NCBI RefSeq assembly: GCF_014696675.1
Contig: NZ_JACJQN010000001.1
Span: 372,001-436,000 of the forward strand
Direction of reading: 5' to 3'
DNA from: Phormidium tenue FACHB-1052
Lineage (GTDB): Bacteria; Cyanobacteriota; Cyanobacteriia; Phormidesmidales; Phormidesmidaceae
DNA: 64,000 bases
Shown here: positions 16,298 through 26,201 of the stretch, piece after piece
Numbering within the stretch: position 1 is the stretch's first letter
How the letters are laid out: every line of letters begins with the position of its first letter
The notes under the pieces: model-generated
Database searches by the model: none
Told to the model about the DNA's origin: nothing
Seen by the model: the letters and a program-made list of their open reading frames with translations, nothing else
Made by a program: the position numbers and the translations under genes

Positions 16298-17110
16298 TTA
16301 AAGGGTAGGGAAAAACAGCGTCCGGTAAGCCCCAATTAATACCTCCCCCCAGAACACAGTGATTACGGCACCGATCGCTAAAAACGGGCCAAAGGGCATC
16401 GGCTGACGGCGGCTGATAAGTTTGAGGGCGATCGCGCCGCCCCCCACCGCCGCCCCCACCACACAGGCCAAAAAGCCGCTGAGCAGCACCCCCTGCCAGC
16501 CCAGCCACGCCCCCAGCATGGCTGCCAGTTTGGCATCGCCGCCCCCCATTGCCGTTTGGCCCAACGCCGCCGAGGCAAACAGGGTAATCAAGTCAAAAAT
16601 CCAAATGCCCAAGACCGCTCCCAATATGCCGCCCAGCAGGCTTTGCATCGGGCTAGGCCAGGGTTCACCCTGAAGCAGCGGCAGCAAAAACTTCACCCCC
16701 AGACCGAGCAGCAACCCCGACTGGGTAAGGGAATTGGGCAGCGTCAGGGTATCCACATCAATAAACGTCAGCGCCACCAGCCAGCTCAGCAGCAGCCAAT
16801 AACCCACCGTGAGCCAGGTGGGGCCAACCAGCCAAAACGTCGCCAAAAACAGCGCCCCTGTCAACGCCTCAATTAATGGGTAGCGAGGAGAAATAGGCGT
16901 GCGGCAGTAGCGACAGCGCCCCTTGAGCCAGAGCCAGCCCAGCACTGGCACATTGTCGTAGGGTTGGAGCTGGGTATGGCACTTGGGGCAGCGAGAGGGT
17001 GGGCGCAGCAGCGATAGCCCCGCCGGCACTCGGTAGATCACCACATTGAGAAAGCTGCCCACGGCGGCACCGAACAGAAAAACCAGGGCAGAGGTGACGA
17101 GGGCATCCAT
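16298..17110 (-). CDS. pilD: Type IV prepilin peptidase / N-methyltransferase
   Basis: 270 residues, polytopic A24 aspartic protease. The N-terminal part has GSFLNVVIYRVP and a zinc-binding CPKCH ... CRYC pair in a cytoplasmic loop, needed for N-methylation. Catalytic aspartates are in TFIDVDTLTLPN and GGGDAKLAAMLG. About eight hydrophobic segments are visible. PilD processes prepilins for type IV pili and pseudopilins for secretion, so it serves motility and natural competence. The ATG at 17110 is correct for the family. Its mRNA leader is strongly pyrimidine-rich (see findings). Confidence 0.95.
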   Translation of the reverse strand: MDALVTSALVFLFGAAVGSFLNVVIYRVPAGLSLLRPPSRCPKCHTQLQPYDNVPVLGWLWLKGRCRYCRTPISPRYPLIEALTGALFLATFWLVGPTWLTVGYWLLLSWLVALTFIDVDTLTLPNSLTQSGLLLGLGVKFLLPLLQGEPWPSPMQSLLGGILGAVLGIWIFDLITLFASAALGQTAMGGGDAKLAAMLGAWLGWQGVLLSGFLACVVGAAVGGGAIALKLISRRQPMPFGPFLAIGAVITVFWGEVLIGAYRTLFFPTL

Positions 17111-17352
17111 AACAAGGGTGGCAAAAGGACGATCAAGCAGGGGGAGAAGAAGGCGTGGGGGTAGGGGAGTTGGGGAGTGGATGGGAAAGGGGCTATGGAG
17201 CCACAGATGGGTGGTTGTCCCAGTCTATGGCTGATATAGCTAGGTTCAGAGTGCCCAGGATGGGGCAAATGGATAGCTGGCGGGGCGATCGCTCTATGGC
17301 AAGCCTCGGCCAACACCCCTAAAATCGAGGGCAACCCATTTTTCCTAATTCT

Positions 17353-18498
17353 ATGTCTCCCGATGCCACGCCCTTTTCCCTAGAGACCCAGGCCATTCAC
17401 AGCGGCAGCAGCATTGACCCCGCCACCGGAGCCCTAACAGCACCCATTCACCTCTCCACCACCTTTGAGCGGGATAGCGACGGCAGCTATCCCAAAGGCT
17501 ATGTCTATGGCCGTAGCGGCAACCCCAACCGCGACGCCCTCGAAACCGCCCTGACTACGCTAGAGAAAGGGGCAGAAGCCGCCACCTTTGCCTCCGGGTC
17601 TGCCGCCACCTTTAGCCTGCTGCAAGCCCTCAGCCCAGCCGATCATGTGATTGCACCCCAGAGCGTCTATTTTGGGGTGCAGCAAATGCTGAGCCAGATT
17701 TTTGCCCCCTGGGGCTTGAGCTATACCCTGGTAGATACGACAGACTTGGCGGCGGTGGCCGAGGCTCTGCGCCCCAACACACGCCTGCTGCTGATCGAAA
17801 CCCCCTCCAATCCTCAGTTGGCGGTCACCGACATTCAAGCGGTGGCCGACTTGGCCCACCAGGCCAATGCGTATCTAGCCTGCGACAACACCATTGCTTC
17901 CCCGGTGCTGCAAACCCCGCTTACCCTGGGGGCTGACTTTGTGATTCACGCCACGACGAAATACCTGGCGGGCCATGGGGATGTGATTGGCGGCGCAGTC
18001 GTAACCCGCGAAACCAATTCACTCTTCGATCAGCTACGGCTGGTGCAAACCATTGGCGGCGTGGTGCCCTCTCCCTTCGACTGCTGGCTAACGTTGCGCG
18101 GCCTGCAAACCCTGCCCTTGCGGGTACACGCCCAATCCCAGGCGGCCCAAACCCTTGCCACTTGGCTATCTCAACACTCCGCCATTGAGCAGGTGCTTTA
18201 CCCCGGCTTGCCCGAGCATCCCGGTCACGACATTGCCCAAAAGCAAATGCAGGGCTACGGCGGCTTACTCTCGTTCTTAGTGAAAGGCGATCAGGAGACA
18301 GCGATGGCAGTTGCTGCCAAAACCAGGCTGATTGCCCGCGCCACCAGCTTTGGCAGCCCCCACAGCGCGATCGAACACCGGGCATCCATTGAGAAGGGCA
18401 CGACAACCGCCCCTAACCTGCTCCGTCTCTCCGTGGGCCTAGAGCATGTCGATGACCTCATCGCTGACTTAGACCAAGCCCTAACGCTCAAGCATTGA
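17353..18498 (+). CDS. Cys/Met metabolism PLP enzyme (cystathionine gamma-synthase-like)
   Basis: 381 residues, the length of the trans-sulfuration family. Features: QAIHSGSSIDPATGALTAPI at the N-terminus, YGRSGNPNRDALETAL, FASGSAATFSLLQAL for phosphate binding, DNTIASPVLQTPL with the PLP-contacting Asp, and the Schiff-base lysine in HATTKYLAGHGDVIGG. The C-terminal ends with NLLRLSVGLEHVDDLIADL. It could be cystathionine gamma-synthase (metB), cystathionine gamma-lyase or methionine gamma-lyase; sequence alone does not separate these. It is transcribed alone, divergent from pilD, and followed by a long hairpin at 18619-18656. Confidence 0.85.
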   Translation: MSPDATPFSLETQAIHSGSSIDPATGALTAPIHLSTTFERDSDGSYPKGYVYGRSGNPNRDALETALTTLEKGAEAATFASGSAATFSLLQALSPADHVIAPQSVYFGVQQMLSQIFAPWGLSYTLVDTTDLAAVAEALRPNTRLLLIETPSNPQLAVTDIQAVADLAHQANAYLACDNTIASPVLQTPLTLGADFVIHATTKYLAGHGDVIGGAVVTRETNSLFDQLRLVQTIGGVVPSPFDCWLTLRGLQTLPLRVHAQSQAAQTLATWLSQHSAIEQVLYPGLPEHPGHDIAQKQMQGYGGLLSFLVKGDQETAMAVAAKTRLIARATSFGSPHSAIEHRASIEKGTTTAPNLLRLSVGLEHVDDLIADLDQALTLKH

Positions 18499-18618
18499 TC
18501 AGGACATCCAGTAGGGCTAGCTGGGTTAGACCAGATGCCTAGCAACAGAACGAAGATTTTTTTCTGTCCTCGCTATTGAGCAACTAGCCCCACATCCGAA
18601 CCAGGCTAACGTCACCGA

Positions 18619-18656
18619 GGCCAGTCCACCGCTGTTCTTTCAGCGGTGGACTGGCC
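18619..18656. terminator. Long perfect hairpin downstream of the MetB-like gene
   Basis: A 16-bp perfect stem (ggccagtccaccgctg and its complement) with a 6-base loop. It lacks a following T-run, so it may stabilise the 3' end or be a weak terminator rather than a classical rho-independent one. Confidence 0.55.
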
Positions 18657-18882
18657 TGCTTTGTCTGGAGAGTAAGTGACGAAATTCCTAATGCAGCGGC
18701 GATCGCCCCGCCATGACGCAACTTTGATGCAGCTTTTCAGGATCTTGCGCTGCGATCGCATACTCTCCACAGGCACACCAGCACCTGCAATAGGCTGACG
18801 CCCCACCAAGCTAGCCTCTCACCGCGTCCAAAACTGTCTTTAGCGCAAGCGCAAAATTAATGCAAGAAATTGTTGCAGTATC

Positions 18883-18911
18883 GTTACATAGCTGTTACAC
18901 TAGTTTACATA
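18883..18911 (+). promoter_or_regulatory. HLR1-like RpaB site (three half-boxes) before psb34
   Basis: Half-boxes GTTACATA (18883), GTTACACT (18894) and TTTACATA (18904). The second and third are spaced as in the HLR1 consensus of two (G/T)TTACA(T/A)(T/A) octamers separated by two bases, with one mismatch (C at position 7). HLR1 is the binding site of the response regulator RpaB, which controls high-light genes. The site is 34 bp upstream of the psb34 start. Confidence 0.6.
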
Positions 18912-18944
18912 AAGAAACATTCAGCACCCCAGGAGGGCCTCGCA

Positions 18945-19118
18945 ATGTTGACCACCACCCAACTCGACAACGGCATTCTCAACAACTACGCCGTAGAGCC
19001 TGAAGTGTATTTCGCCGCCTACCCCTCGCCCGAGCAGCAGAAAGGCTACGCGCTGCAAGCCGCGATCGCCACTCTCTTTGTGACAGCCCTAGTGCTAGTT
19101 ACCTTGGCAGTCAGCTAA
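18945..19118 (+). CDS. psb34: Psb34 / ssl1498-family light-harvesting-like protein
   Basis: 57 residues from ATG 18945, with AGGAGG eight bases upstream. An N-terminal arm with LDNGILNNYAVEPEVYFA resembles that of high-light-inducible proteins and of the ssl1498 family. A single transmembrane helix follows (ALQAAIATLFVTALVLVTLA). Psb34 binds the CP47 side of assembling Photosystem II and competes with HliA/HliB during maturation. Placing the start further upstream (18870) would add an unlikely charged extension and bury the HLR1 box. It is the first gene of a probable operon with pgr5, 50 bp downstream. Confidence 0.75.
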   Translation: MLTTTQLDNGILNNYAVEPEVYFAAYPSPEQQKGYALQAAIATLFVTALVLVTLAVS

Positions 19119-19168
19119 TTTCGTCCAGTTTTACAAGAATTTCTAAGAGTCTTTGGAGAAGAAGCGCT

Positions 19169-19366
19169 ATGTTTGCACCAATGGTTCTGCTCGTTCGCAA
19201 TATCATGGGAACCCCAAAATTTAATAAGCTGCGGGGTCAGGCGATCGCCCTTCACTCCAAGACCATTACCAACTTCTGCAACCGCTTTGGCATCGATAGT
19301 AAAGAGCGCCAAGCGCTTATTCGCAAGGCCAAAGCCAACGGCCAACGGCTCGGTTTTCTGGCCTAG
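19169..19366 (+). CDS. pgr5: PGR5 homologue (proton gradient regulation 5)
   Basis: 65 residues. MFAPMVLLVRN, then FNKLRGQAIALHSKTITNFC and RQALIRKAKANGQRLGFLA match the mature plant PGR5 and cyanobacterial Ssr2016 sequences as I recall them. The conserved single cysteine (TNFCNRFG) is present. PGR5 is a small thylakoid-associated protein required for antimycin-sensitive cyclic electron flow around Photosystem I and for pH-dependent photoprotection. The start ATG follows GGAGAAG. It lies 50 bp after psb34 and is closed by a strong terminator at 19403-19430. Confidence 0.85.
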   Translation: MFAPMVLLVRNIMGTPKFNKLRGQAIALHSKTITNFCNRFGIDSKERQALIRKAKANGQRLGFLA

Positions 19367-19402
19367 TTCATATTGAGCTAGTTTACAAAATCGCTGATAT
19401 AC

Positions 19403-19435
19403 AAACCCCCTAGCCATAGCTAGGGGGTTTTTGTT
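19403..19435 (+). terminator. Rho-independent terminator after pgr5
   Basis: Stem aaaccccctagc at 19403-19414 pairs with 19419-19430, with loop CATA, followed by TTGTT. It ends the psb34-pgr5 transcript. Confidence 0.85.
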
Positions 19436-19582
19436 AACCCGTGAATTCAACGAGGTTAAAAATGAATTTTGCTTTGGGTGCGATCGCCAAGCACACTTAT
19501 TAATCAGTACATCGAGCATTACTATTCATAAAAATTAGGGCTTTTTCCCAGCAATCCAGAAAGGGGAAGATGGGCAACAATT

Positions 19583-19948
19583 TCATGAAGCTTGCTGACC
19601 AGCCCATTGCTCTTGCAATTTAATCATCCAAGCCCTAGTCCCAAAACGACCGCCTAATAGACCTGGGACAGAAAAATCGGCATCAAGTTCTTTCCAGTGT
19701 AGCCCTGCTCCGGAAGGAGTTATTTCGACTGCTGCTAAATCCTCAGCTGATGCTCCAGCTAACCCTTGAGTAATGTCAGGCGAGAAGCTAAACACTGCCC
19801 CACTGTTGAGGCGAATCACGATCAAGTGGCTTGCGGCATCGTAGGAGGCTACTACTGCTTTAGGTTCTGTGGCACTAGCTTGCTTTGCTGCCGCTATAGC
19901 TCGCTGATACTGCTCTAGAAACTGACCATTATCAGGTAGCCCAACCAT
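19583..19948 (-). CDS. DUF2442-domain protein
   Basis: 121 residues from the ATG at 19948 (a GTG two codons earlier is possible). KAVVASYDAASHLIVIRLNS, then GAVFSFSPDITQGLAGAS and EITPSGAGLHWKELDADFSV, then PGLLGGRFGT are the DUF2442 signature, a small beta-rich family often linked to toxin-antitoxin-like or mobile gene pairs and of unknown function. The N-terminal ~30 residues are a helical extension. The gene begins about 15 bases downstream of the J-domain/WD40 gene and is surely cotranscribed. It ends near the pgr5 terminator region, converging on it. Confidence 0.75.
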   Translation of the reverse strand: MVGLPDNGQFLEQYQRAIAAAKQASATEPKAVVASYDAASHLIVIRLNSGAVFSFSPDITQGLAGASAEDLAAVEITPSGAGLHWKELDADFSVPGLLGGRFGTRAWMIKLQEQWAGQQAS

Positions 19949-19962
19949 GAGCACTTATGAAC

Positions 19963-21456
19963 CTATACTCTCAACTGTATTTTCCATATTTTAACTGAGC
20001 CATCAGAATGAGCACTAAGAATTGCATCATTAGACAAAGAAATTAGTTTCGAGTTGCCTGCGGTATGAGCCATTGTTTTGTGTAATATGGCTCCCAAGTC
20101 AACATCCCAAATAATGAGCTGACCGTTGTCATCCATGCCGCATAAAACTTGTCCACTGTAACAAAAGACCAAAGCATTCACTGATTGGTGGAATGATTCA
20201 AAAATGATCTTTGGCTCCCGACTGGGATATTTCCAGAGGCAAACTTCACCGGACAGACTACCAGACGCAAAAATTTGCTTTCCAGGGGAGAAGGCCAAGG
20301 CTTCAACGGGTTCATTATGTCCCCTCAAATTCATCACGCTGCCGTCTCTGGACACATAGCAGAGATTAACGGTGCCATCTTCAGCACCAAAAACAGCCCC
20401 ATCTCCTGTTGAGTTTAGGAAGACTGAAGAGGTTACTGCCTTTTTACGAACTATTTGTTTAATCTTTTTATTTTGCTGAAAATCCCATATTTGAATAAAT
20501 CCAGCAGCATCGGCAGTGATAATAAACTTGCGTGAATAGCAGAGATCAAAGGCTGTAACTCCGCGATCGCAGATCAGCATCGACTTGGCTAGAGAACCAT
20601 TGTTGAGGCTCCAGAGGTTCACAGTCCCATCAAGGCTGCTGCTAAAAAGAAATTGATTGTCATCGCTAAAGATTAAGTTTGTGATCTCCACCCTATGACC
20701 TTTTAGGCAAAAAAAGTGCTTTCTTGCTTTGTAGTTCCAAAGATCGATATCGCCGCTATTCTTGCCCGAAGCGAGGAATTTGTGGTTTGGACTAATGGCC
20801 ACTGCACAAATCGGCTCTGAGGTTTCTGCAAAGACAGACTCAAGCTGAATCGTCGCTGAGTAGCTAGGTTTCTTAACTTCAGGTGGCTTTTGTTGGGTTT
20901 TAGGATTTGCTCGGTTGGAATAGCTACTAGTCCTATCAGAAGAAGATTTTATGCTAAACATTCCAGCAACTTCTGGATCAAGGTTGTTTGCATTGAAACC
21001 TAGCTCACTTGCTCTTATGAAATCACTCGCACTTCTATGCCGAAAGCCAATTTCTGAGAAAACTAGGCTTCTAAAATAATAAGCTTCAGCAAATTTAGAA
21101 TCAAGCTTGACTGCTTTGCCTAATTCTTCAGCAGCTTCTGGGTACTGCTCTTTCTTCGCAAAGAATTTGGCTTTATCAAAAGACTCTTGTGGAGTTGCCT
21201 TTCGAGTTCTTATAGTTGTGCTGGTCTGCTCATAGCTAGCCTGCCCAATTGAGCCTACTTGATGAGTTTGTAAAATTTCATAGGCGACATTAATAGCTTT
21301 AATTTTTTCCTCAGCAATTCTGGCATTGGTAGGGTCATTAGCGAACTTGTCTGGATGCCACTGCTTTGCAAGTTGCTTATAGGCTTGCTTCAGGTCTTGC
21401 TTTGAAGCGCCTGGTTTGAGAGCGAATAGCTGGTAGTAAGTGTCAAGATCTGACAT
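19963..21456 (-). CDS. J-domain/TPR/WD40 multidomain protein
   Basis: 497 residues in three parts. Residues 1-65 form a DnaJ J-domain with the essential HPD (KQLAKQWHPDKFANDPTNAR). Residues ~95-150 are TPR-like (EQYPEAAEELGKAVKLDSKF). Residues ~200-497 are about seven WD40 blades, e.g. SGKNSGDIDLWNYKARKHF and GHNEPVEALAFSPGKQIFAS. It should recruit and stimulate DnaK/Hsp70 on clients held by the beta-propeller. The sequence is clearly AT-richer than its neighbours, suggesting different origin or looser codon selection. It is followed by its DUF2442 partner. The biological role is unknown. Confidence 0.85.
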   Translation of the reverse strand: MSDLDTYYQLFALKPGASKQDLKQAYKQLAKQWHPDKFANDPTNARIAEEKIKAINVAYEILQTHQVGSIGQASYEQTSTTIRTRKATPQESFDKAKFFAKKEQYPEAAEELGKAVKLDSKFAEAYYFRSLVFSEIGFRHRSASDFIRASELGFNANNLDPEVAGMFSIKSSSDRTSSYSNRANPKTQQKPPEVKKPSYSATIQLESVFAETSEPICAVAISPNHKFLASGKNSGDIDLWNYKARKHFFCLKGHRVEITNLIFSDDNQFLFSSSLDGTVNLWSLNNGSLAKSMLICDRGVTAFDLCYSRKFIITADAAGFIQIWDFQQNKKIKQIVRKKAVTSSVFLNSTGDGAVFGAEDGTVNLCYVSRDGSVMNLRGHNEPVEALAFSPGKQIFASGSLSGEVCLWKYPSREPKIIFESFHQSVNALVFCYSGQVLCGMDDNGQLIIWDVDLGAILHKTMAHTAGNSKLISLSNDAILSAHSDGSVKIWKIQLRV

Positions 21457-21540
21457 GGTGCGATGAGAAAAGTCCTTTCAAACTAAAGCAGGGCAAGATA
21501 TACCGTTCTCAGAATTCCCCGCAGACAAAGAAACTTTCAT

Positions 21541-21581
21541 AAACAAAGAGCCCCGATGCATGGCACCGGGGCTCTTTGTTT
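21541..21581. terminator. Terminator downstream of psaB
   Basis: Perfect 14-bp inverted repeat, aaacaaagagcccc at 21541-21554 with its complement at 21568-21581, with a 13-base loop. The AAAC/GTTT ends allow bidirectional use. It lies 18 bp beyond the psaB stop on the minus strand. Confidence 0.85.
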
Positions 21582-21598
21582 TACCTAACTAGCTCAAC

Positions 21599-23800
21599 CT
21601 AGCCGAAGCGGCTTGATGTCGAAGCTATCAGGAAGGCCGCGTAGGTGAGGATGTAACCCACCGTAAAGTGAGCTAGACCCACAACTCGACCCTGAATGAT
21701 CGACATGGCAACGGGCTTGTCCTTCCAGCGAACCAGGTTCGCTAGGGGAGTGCGCTCGTGAGCCCAAACAAGAGTTTCGATCAGCTCTTGCCAGTAACCG
21801 CGCCAAGAGATCAAGAACATGAAGCCAGTGGCCCAAACCAGGTGCCCAAAGAGGAACATCCAGGCCCAGACGGCTAGGTTATTCATGCCGTAGGGGTTGT
21901 AGCCGTTAATTAGCTGAGAGCTGTTGAGCCACAGGTAGTCGCGCAGCCAGCCCATCAAGTAGTTAGATGACTCGTTGAACTGAGCCACGTTGCCCGACCA
22001 GATAGCGAGATGCTTCCAGTGCCAGTAGAAGGTCACCCAACCAAGGGTGTTCAACATCCAGAACATCGCCAGGTAGAACGAATCCCACGCGGAGATGTCG
22101 CAGGTGCCGCCACGACCAGGGCCGTCGCAGGGGAAGCTGTAGCCGAAGTCTTTTTTGTCGGGCATCAGCTTCGAACCGCGCGCATCCAGCGCACCCTTGA
22201 CCAAGATCAGGGTGGTGGTGTGCAGACCCAGGGCGATCGCATGGTGAACCAGGAAGTCGCCAGGGCCAATGGTCAGAAACAGCGAGTTGTTGTTGCTGTT
22301 GATCGCCTCAAACCAGCCGGGTAGCCAAACGGCATTGGCGGTCTGAGTCACACTGTCAGGGTTTGACAGCAGGGTATCAAATCCGTAGAGCAGCTTACCA
22401 GAGCAGGCTTGCACCCACTGGGCAAACACAGGCTCCACCAGAATCTGCTTTTCGGGGGTGCCAAAGGCCACCACCACGTCGTTGTGCACGTACAGACCCA
22501 GGGTGTGGAAGCCCAGGAACAGCGATACCCAGCTCAGGTGCGAGATGATCGCTTCCTTGTGCTCCAGCACGCGGTACAGCACGTTGTTTTTGTTGGCAGC
22601 CGGATCGTAGTCGCGAATCAGGAAGATCGCGCCGTGGGCAAATGCCCCCACCATGATGAAGCCAGCGATGTACTGGTGGTGGGTATACAGAGCCGCTTGG
22701 GTGGTGTAATCCCGAGCCATGAAGGCGTAGGGGGGCAGCGCATACATGTGCTGCGCCACCAGAGAGGTGATCACACCGAGGGAAGCTAGGGCCAGAGCCA
22801 GCTGGAAGTGGAGGGAGTTGTTCAAGGTGTCGTAGAGACCCTTGTGCCCTTCACCCAAACCGCCACCGGGTGGCTTGTGAGCATTCAAGATTTCCTTGAT
22901 GCTGTGGCCAATACCGAAGTTGGTGCGGTACATGTGCCCGGCGATGATGAAGATCACCGCGATCGCCAGGTGGTGGTGGGCCATATCCGTCAGCCAGAGA
23001 GACTCTGTTTGAGGATGGAAGCCGCCCAGGAAGGTCAAAATCGCAGAACCAGACCCGGTCGCCGTACCAAAGATATGGCTAGAGGTGTCAGGATTCTGGG
23101 CATAGACCCCCCAGTTACCGGTGAAGAAAGGCATCAAACCTTCGGGGTGGGGCTTCATCGAGAGGAAGTTGTCCCAACCGACGTGGACGCCGCGAGATTC
23201 GGGGATAGCCACGTGTACCAGGTGACCGGTCCAAGCCAGAGAGCTAACACCAAACAGACCAGCCAAGTGGTGGTTGAGGCGAGACTCGGCGTTTTTGAAC
23301 CAAGACAAGCTGGGGCGAAACTTGGGCTGAAGGTGCAGCCAGCCTGCGAACAGGAAGACCGCCGACAGAATCAGCAGAAAGACAGCGCCACTGTACAGGT
23401 CGGTGTTGGTGCGCATGCCGATGGTGTACCACCAGTGGTACACGCCTGAAAAGGCGATGTTCACCGGGGTCGAAGACCCGGCCTGGGAGAAGGCATCTAC
23501 CGCAGGCTGGCCAAAGTGAGGATCCCAAATCGCGTGGGCGATCGGTTTGATGTTGAGCGGATCTTTGATCCACTGTTCAAAGTTGCCTTGCCAGGCGACG
23601 TGGAACAGGTTGCCCGACGTCCACAGAAAGATGATTGCCAGGTGGCCAAAGTGGGAGGCGAAGATCTTTTGGTAAAGATTCTCCTCCGTCATGCCATCGT
23701 GGCTTTCAAAGTCGTGGGCGGTGGCAATCCCGTACCAGAGCCGACGCGTGGTCGGATCTTGGGCCAGGTCCTGGCTAAATTTAGGGAATTTAGTTGCCAT
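21599..23800 (-). CDS. psaB: Photosystem I P700 apoprotein A2
   Basis: 733 residues, an exact fit to PsaB length. It has 11 predicted membrane helices rich in chlorophyll-ligand histidines ([25 protein letters not shown]). The iron-sulfur FX loop [18 protein letters not shown] provides two of the four cysteines shared with PsaA. The C-terminal [20 protein letters not shown] and [10 protein letters not shown] are canonical. With PsaA it binds P700, A0, A1 and FX. It lies 94 bp downstream of psaA in the same operon and ends at a strong hairpin. Confidence 0.98.
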   Translation of the reverse strand: MATKFPKFSQDLAQDPTTRRLWYGIATAHDFESHDGMTEENLYQKIFASHFGHLAIIFLWTSGNLFHVAWQGNFEQWIKDPLNIKPIAHAIWDPHFGQPAVDAFSQAGSSTPVNIAFSGVYHWWYTIGMRTNTDLYSGAVFLLILSAVFLFAGWLHLQPKFRPSLSWFKNAESRLNHHLAGLFGVSSLAWTGHLVHVAIPESRGVHVGWDNFLSMKPHPEGLMPFFTGNWGVYAQNPDTSSHIFGTATGSGSAILTFLGGFHPQTESLWLTDMAHHHLAIAVIFIIAGHMYRTNFGIGHSIKEILNAHKPPGGGLGEGHKGLYDTLNNSLHFQLALALASLGVITSLVAQHMYALPPYAFMARDYTTQAALYTHHQYIAGFIMVGAFAHGAIFLIRDYDPAANKNNVLYRVLEHKEAIISHLSWVSLFLGFHTLGLYVHNDVVVAFGTPEKQILVEPVFAQWVQACSGKLLYGFDTLLSNPDSVTQTANAVWLPGWFEAINSNNNSLFLTIGPGDFLVHHAIALGLHTTTLILVKGALDARGSKLMPDKKDFGYSFPCDGPGRGGTCDISAWDSFYLAMFWMLNTLGWVTFYWHWKHLAIWSGNVAQFNESSNYLMGWLRDYLWLNSSQLINGYNPYGMNNLAVWAWMFLFGHLVWATGFMFLISWRGYWQELIETLVWAHERTPLANLVRWKDKPVAMSIIQGRVVGLAHFTVGYILTYAAFLIASTSSRFG

Positions 23801-23894
23801 GAATCAAAACGGATTCTAGTACGACATTTGAGTCATGAGGGCGGTATATAGGGGCGCAGCGCTTGCGCCCCCAGGAGATTCCATGACGAGAAAC

Positions 23895-26159
23895 CTAGCC
23901 CACCGCGATAATTCGAGCCAGGAAGAAGGCCCAGGTAGTGGCAATACCCCCAAGGAGGTAGTGGGCCACACCCACTGCTCGACCCTGAGTGATGCTCAGA
24001 GCGCGAGGCTGAATAGCAGGAGCCAGCTTCAGCTTGCTGTGAGCCCAGACAATGGACTCAATCAGCTCTTGCCAGTAGCCACGGCCACTGAACAGGAACA
24101 TCAGGCTAAAGGCCCACACAAAGTGAGCACCCAAGAACAGCAAACCGTAGGCCGACAGCGCCGAACCGTAGGAGCCGATTACCTGAGAGGCTTGCGCCCA
24201 CAGGAAGTCGCGCAGCCAGCCGTTGATGGTGATCGCACTTTGGGCAAAGTTGCCGCCGGTGATGTGACTCACCGTGCCATCGGGGCTCACTGTGCCCCAA
24301 ATGTCGGATTGCATCTTCCAGCTAAAGTGGAAAATCACAATCGAGATGGAGTTGTACATCCAGAACAGGCCCAGGAACACGTGGTCCCAACCGGAAACCT
24401 GACAGGTGCCGCCCCGACCGGGACCGTCGCAGGGGAACCGGAAACCCAGGTCGCCTTTGTCGGGAATCAGTCGAGAGCTGCGGGCGAATAAGACACCCTT
24501 CAGCAGAATCAGCGCAGTCACGTGGATGGTGAAGGCGTGGATGTGGTGCACCATGAAGTCGGCAGTGCCGAGGGTCATGGGCATCATCGCCACCTTGCCA
24601 GCCACAGCAACGACATCGCCGCCGAACACGGGGCTGACGCTGGCCATGGCGTTAGGAGCGGTGGCCCCTGCTGCCGCTGCGTGGAAGCCTTGTACCCACT
24701 GGGCAAAGACCGGTTGCAGCTTAATGGCGGTGTCAGAGAACATGTCCTGGGGACGGCCCAGGGCTCGCATGGTGTCGTTGTGGATGTATAGACCAAAGCT
24801 GTGGAAGCCGAGGAAAATACACACCCAGTTGAGGTGAGAAATAATGGCATCGCGGGAGCGCAGCATGCGATCGAGCGCGTTGTCCATGTTCACTGCCGGA
24901 TCGTAGTCACGAACCATAAAGATGGACGCGTGGGCACCAGCACCCACAATCAAGAAGGCGCCAATCCACATATGGTGGGTAAACAGCGACAGCTGAGTGG
25001 GGTAATCCGTCGCGATGTACGGATAGGGAGGCATGGCGTACATGTGCTGCGCCACGATGATGGTGAGGGAACCTAGGATGGCCAGGTTAACCGCCAGCTG
25101 GGCGTGCCAGGAGGTGGTCAGGTTCTCGTACAGGCCATCGTGGCCCTTGCCACCAAATAGTAGAGGATCGCCCTTGTGGCCCTCTAGGATCTCCTTCATG
25201 CTGTGGCCGATGCCCCAGTTGGTGCGGTACATGTGGCCCGCAACAATGAAGAGCACGGCTAGCGCCAGGTGGTGGTGAGCGGTATCCGACAGCCAAAGGC
25301 CGCCGGTCACAGGGTTCAAACCGCCCTTGAAGGTGAGGAAGTCGGAATAGACACCCCAGTTGAGGGTGAAGAAAGGCTTCAGACCCTCAGCAAAGCTGGG
25401 GTACAGGTCAGCCATCAGACTCTTATTCAAGATGAACTGGTGGGGCAGGGGAATATCCTGCACGGCCACACCAGCATCCAGCATTTTGTTAATGGGCAGC
25501 GCCACGTGGATTTGGTGACCGGCCCAGCTGAGGCAGCCCAGACCGAGGAGACCCGCCAGGTGGTGGTTCATCATCGATTCCACGTTTTGGAACCACTCGA
25601 GCTTGGGCGCTCGCTTGTGGTAGTGGAACCAGCCAGCAAACAGCATCAGAGCTGCCATGACTAACGCACCAATGGCGGTGACGTAGAGCTGGAAACCGTT
25701 GGTGATGCCAGCGGCCCGCCACATCTGGAATAGGCCAGAGGTAATTTGAATACCGTGGAAACCACCACCCACGTCGCCATTGAGAATCTCTTGACCGAAG
25801 ATCGGCCAAACGACCTGGGCGCTGGGCTTGATGCCCGTGGGGTTGGTCATCCAGGCTTCGAAGTTTGAGAACTTAGCGCCATGGAAATACATGCCGCTAA
25901 GCCAGATAAAGACGACGGCTAGGTGACCGAAGTGCGCACTAAAGATTTTGCGCGAAATGTCTTCTAAATCACTGGTATGACTATCGAAATCGTGAGCGTC
26001 GGCGTGAAGGTTCCAAATCCAAGTGGTGGTTTTGGGGCCCTTAGCTAAGGTCCGATCAAAGTGACCCGGCTTACCCCACTTCTCGAAGGAAGTAGGTACT
26101 GGATCCTTATCTACGATGACCTTGGCTTTCGCCTCCCGCTCCCGCGGGGTAGTTGTCAT
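23895..26159 (-). CDS. psaA: Photosystem I P700 apoprotein A1
   Basis: 754 residues from the ATG at 26159, where the protein starts [11 protein letters not shown] with AGGAG eight bases upstream; the open frame to 26201 is leader. FX-binding [18 protein letters not shown], many helix histidines ([20 protein letters not shown]) and the C-terminal [17 protein letters not shown] are intact. It is the partner of PsaB in the Photosystem I reaction-centre heterodimer in the thylakoid. First gene of psaAB, with a TATAAT promoter element about 120 bp upstream. Confidence 0.98.
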   Translation of the reverse strand: MTTTPREREAKAKVIVDKDPVPTSFEKWGKPGHFDRTLAKGPKTTTWIWNLHADAHDFDSHTSDLEDISRKIFSAHFGHLAVVFIWLSGMYFHGAKFSNFEAWMTNPTGIKPSAQVVWPIFGQEILNGDVGGGFHGIQITSGLFQMWRAAGITNGFQLYVTAIGALVMAALMLFAGWFHYHKRAPKLEWFQNVESMMNHHLAGLLGLGCLSWAGHQIHVALPINKMLDAGVAVQDIPLPHQFILNKSLMADLYPSFAEGLKPFFTLNWGVYSDFLTFKGGLNPVTGGLWLSDTAHHHLALAVLFIVAGHMYRTNWGIGHSMKEILEGHKGDPLLFGGKGHDGLYENLTTSWHAQLAVNLAILGSLTIIVAQHMYAMPPYPYIATDYPTQLSLFTHHMWIGAFLIVGAGAHASIFMVRDYDPAVNMDNALDRMLRSRDAIISHLNWVCIFLGFHSFGLYIHNDTMRALGRPQDMFSDTAIKLQPVFAQWVQGFHAAAAGATAPNAMASVSPVFGGDVVAVAGKVAMMPMTLGTADFMVHHIHAFTIHVTALILLKGVLFARSSRLIPDKGDLGFRFPCDGPGRGGTCQVSGWDHVFLGLFWMYNSISIVIFHFSWKMQSDIWGTVSPDGTVSHITGGNFAQSAITINGWLRDFLWAQASQVIGSYGSALSAYGLLFLGAHFVWAFSLMFLFSGRGYWQELIESIVWAHSKLKLAPAIQPRALSITQGRAVGVAHYLLGGIATTWAFFLARIIAVG

Positions 26160-26201
26160 GGAGACTCTCCTCTCTCTAGACAAAAGCAAATGGAGAATCA
26201 A

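Larger units (their letters stand above)
18499..18944. other. Intergenic region with hairpin and psb34 promoter
   Basis: 446 bp. It holds the hairpin at 18619-18656 and the HLR1-like repeats at 18883-18911. A minus-strand 65-codon frame across the hairpin looks spurious. Confidence 0.4.

Noticed and set aside
18612-18809. 65-codon minus-strand frame over the hairpin at 18619-18656
   Set aside because: Depends on the inverted repeat; no ribosome site or known motif.
19115-19519. 134-codon minus-strand frame across pgr5
   Set aside because: Antisense shadow of pgr5 and its terminator.
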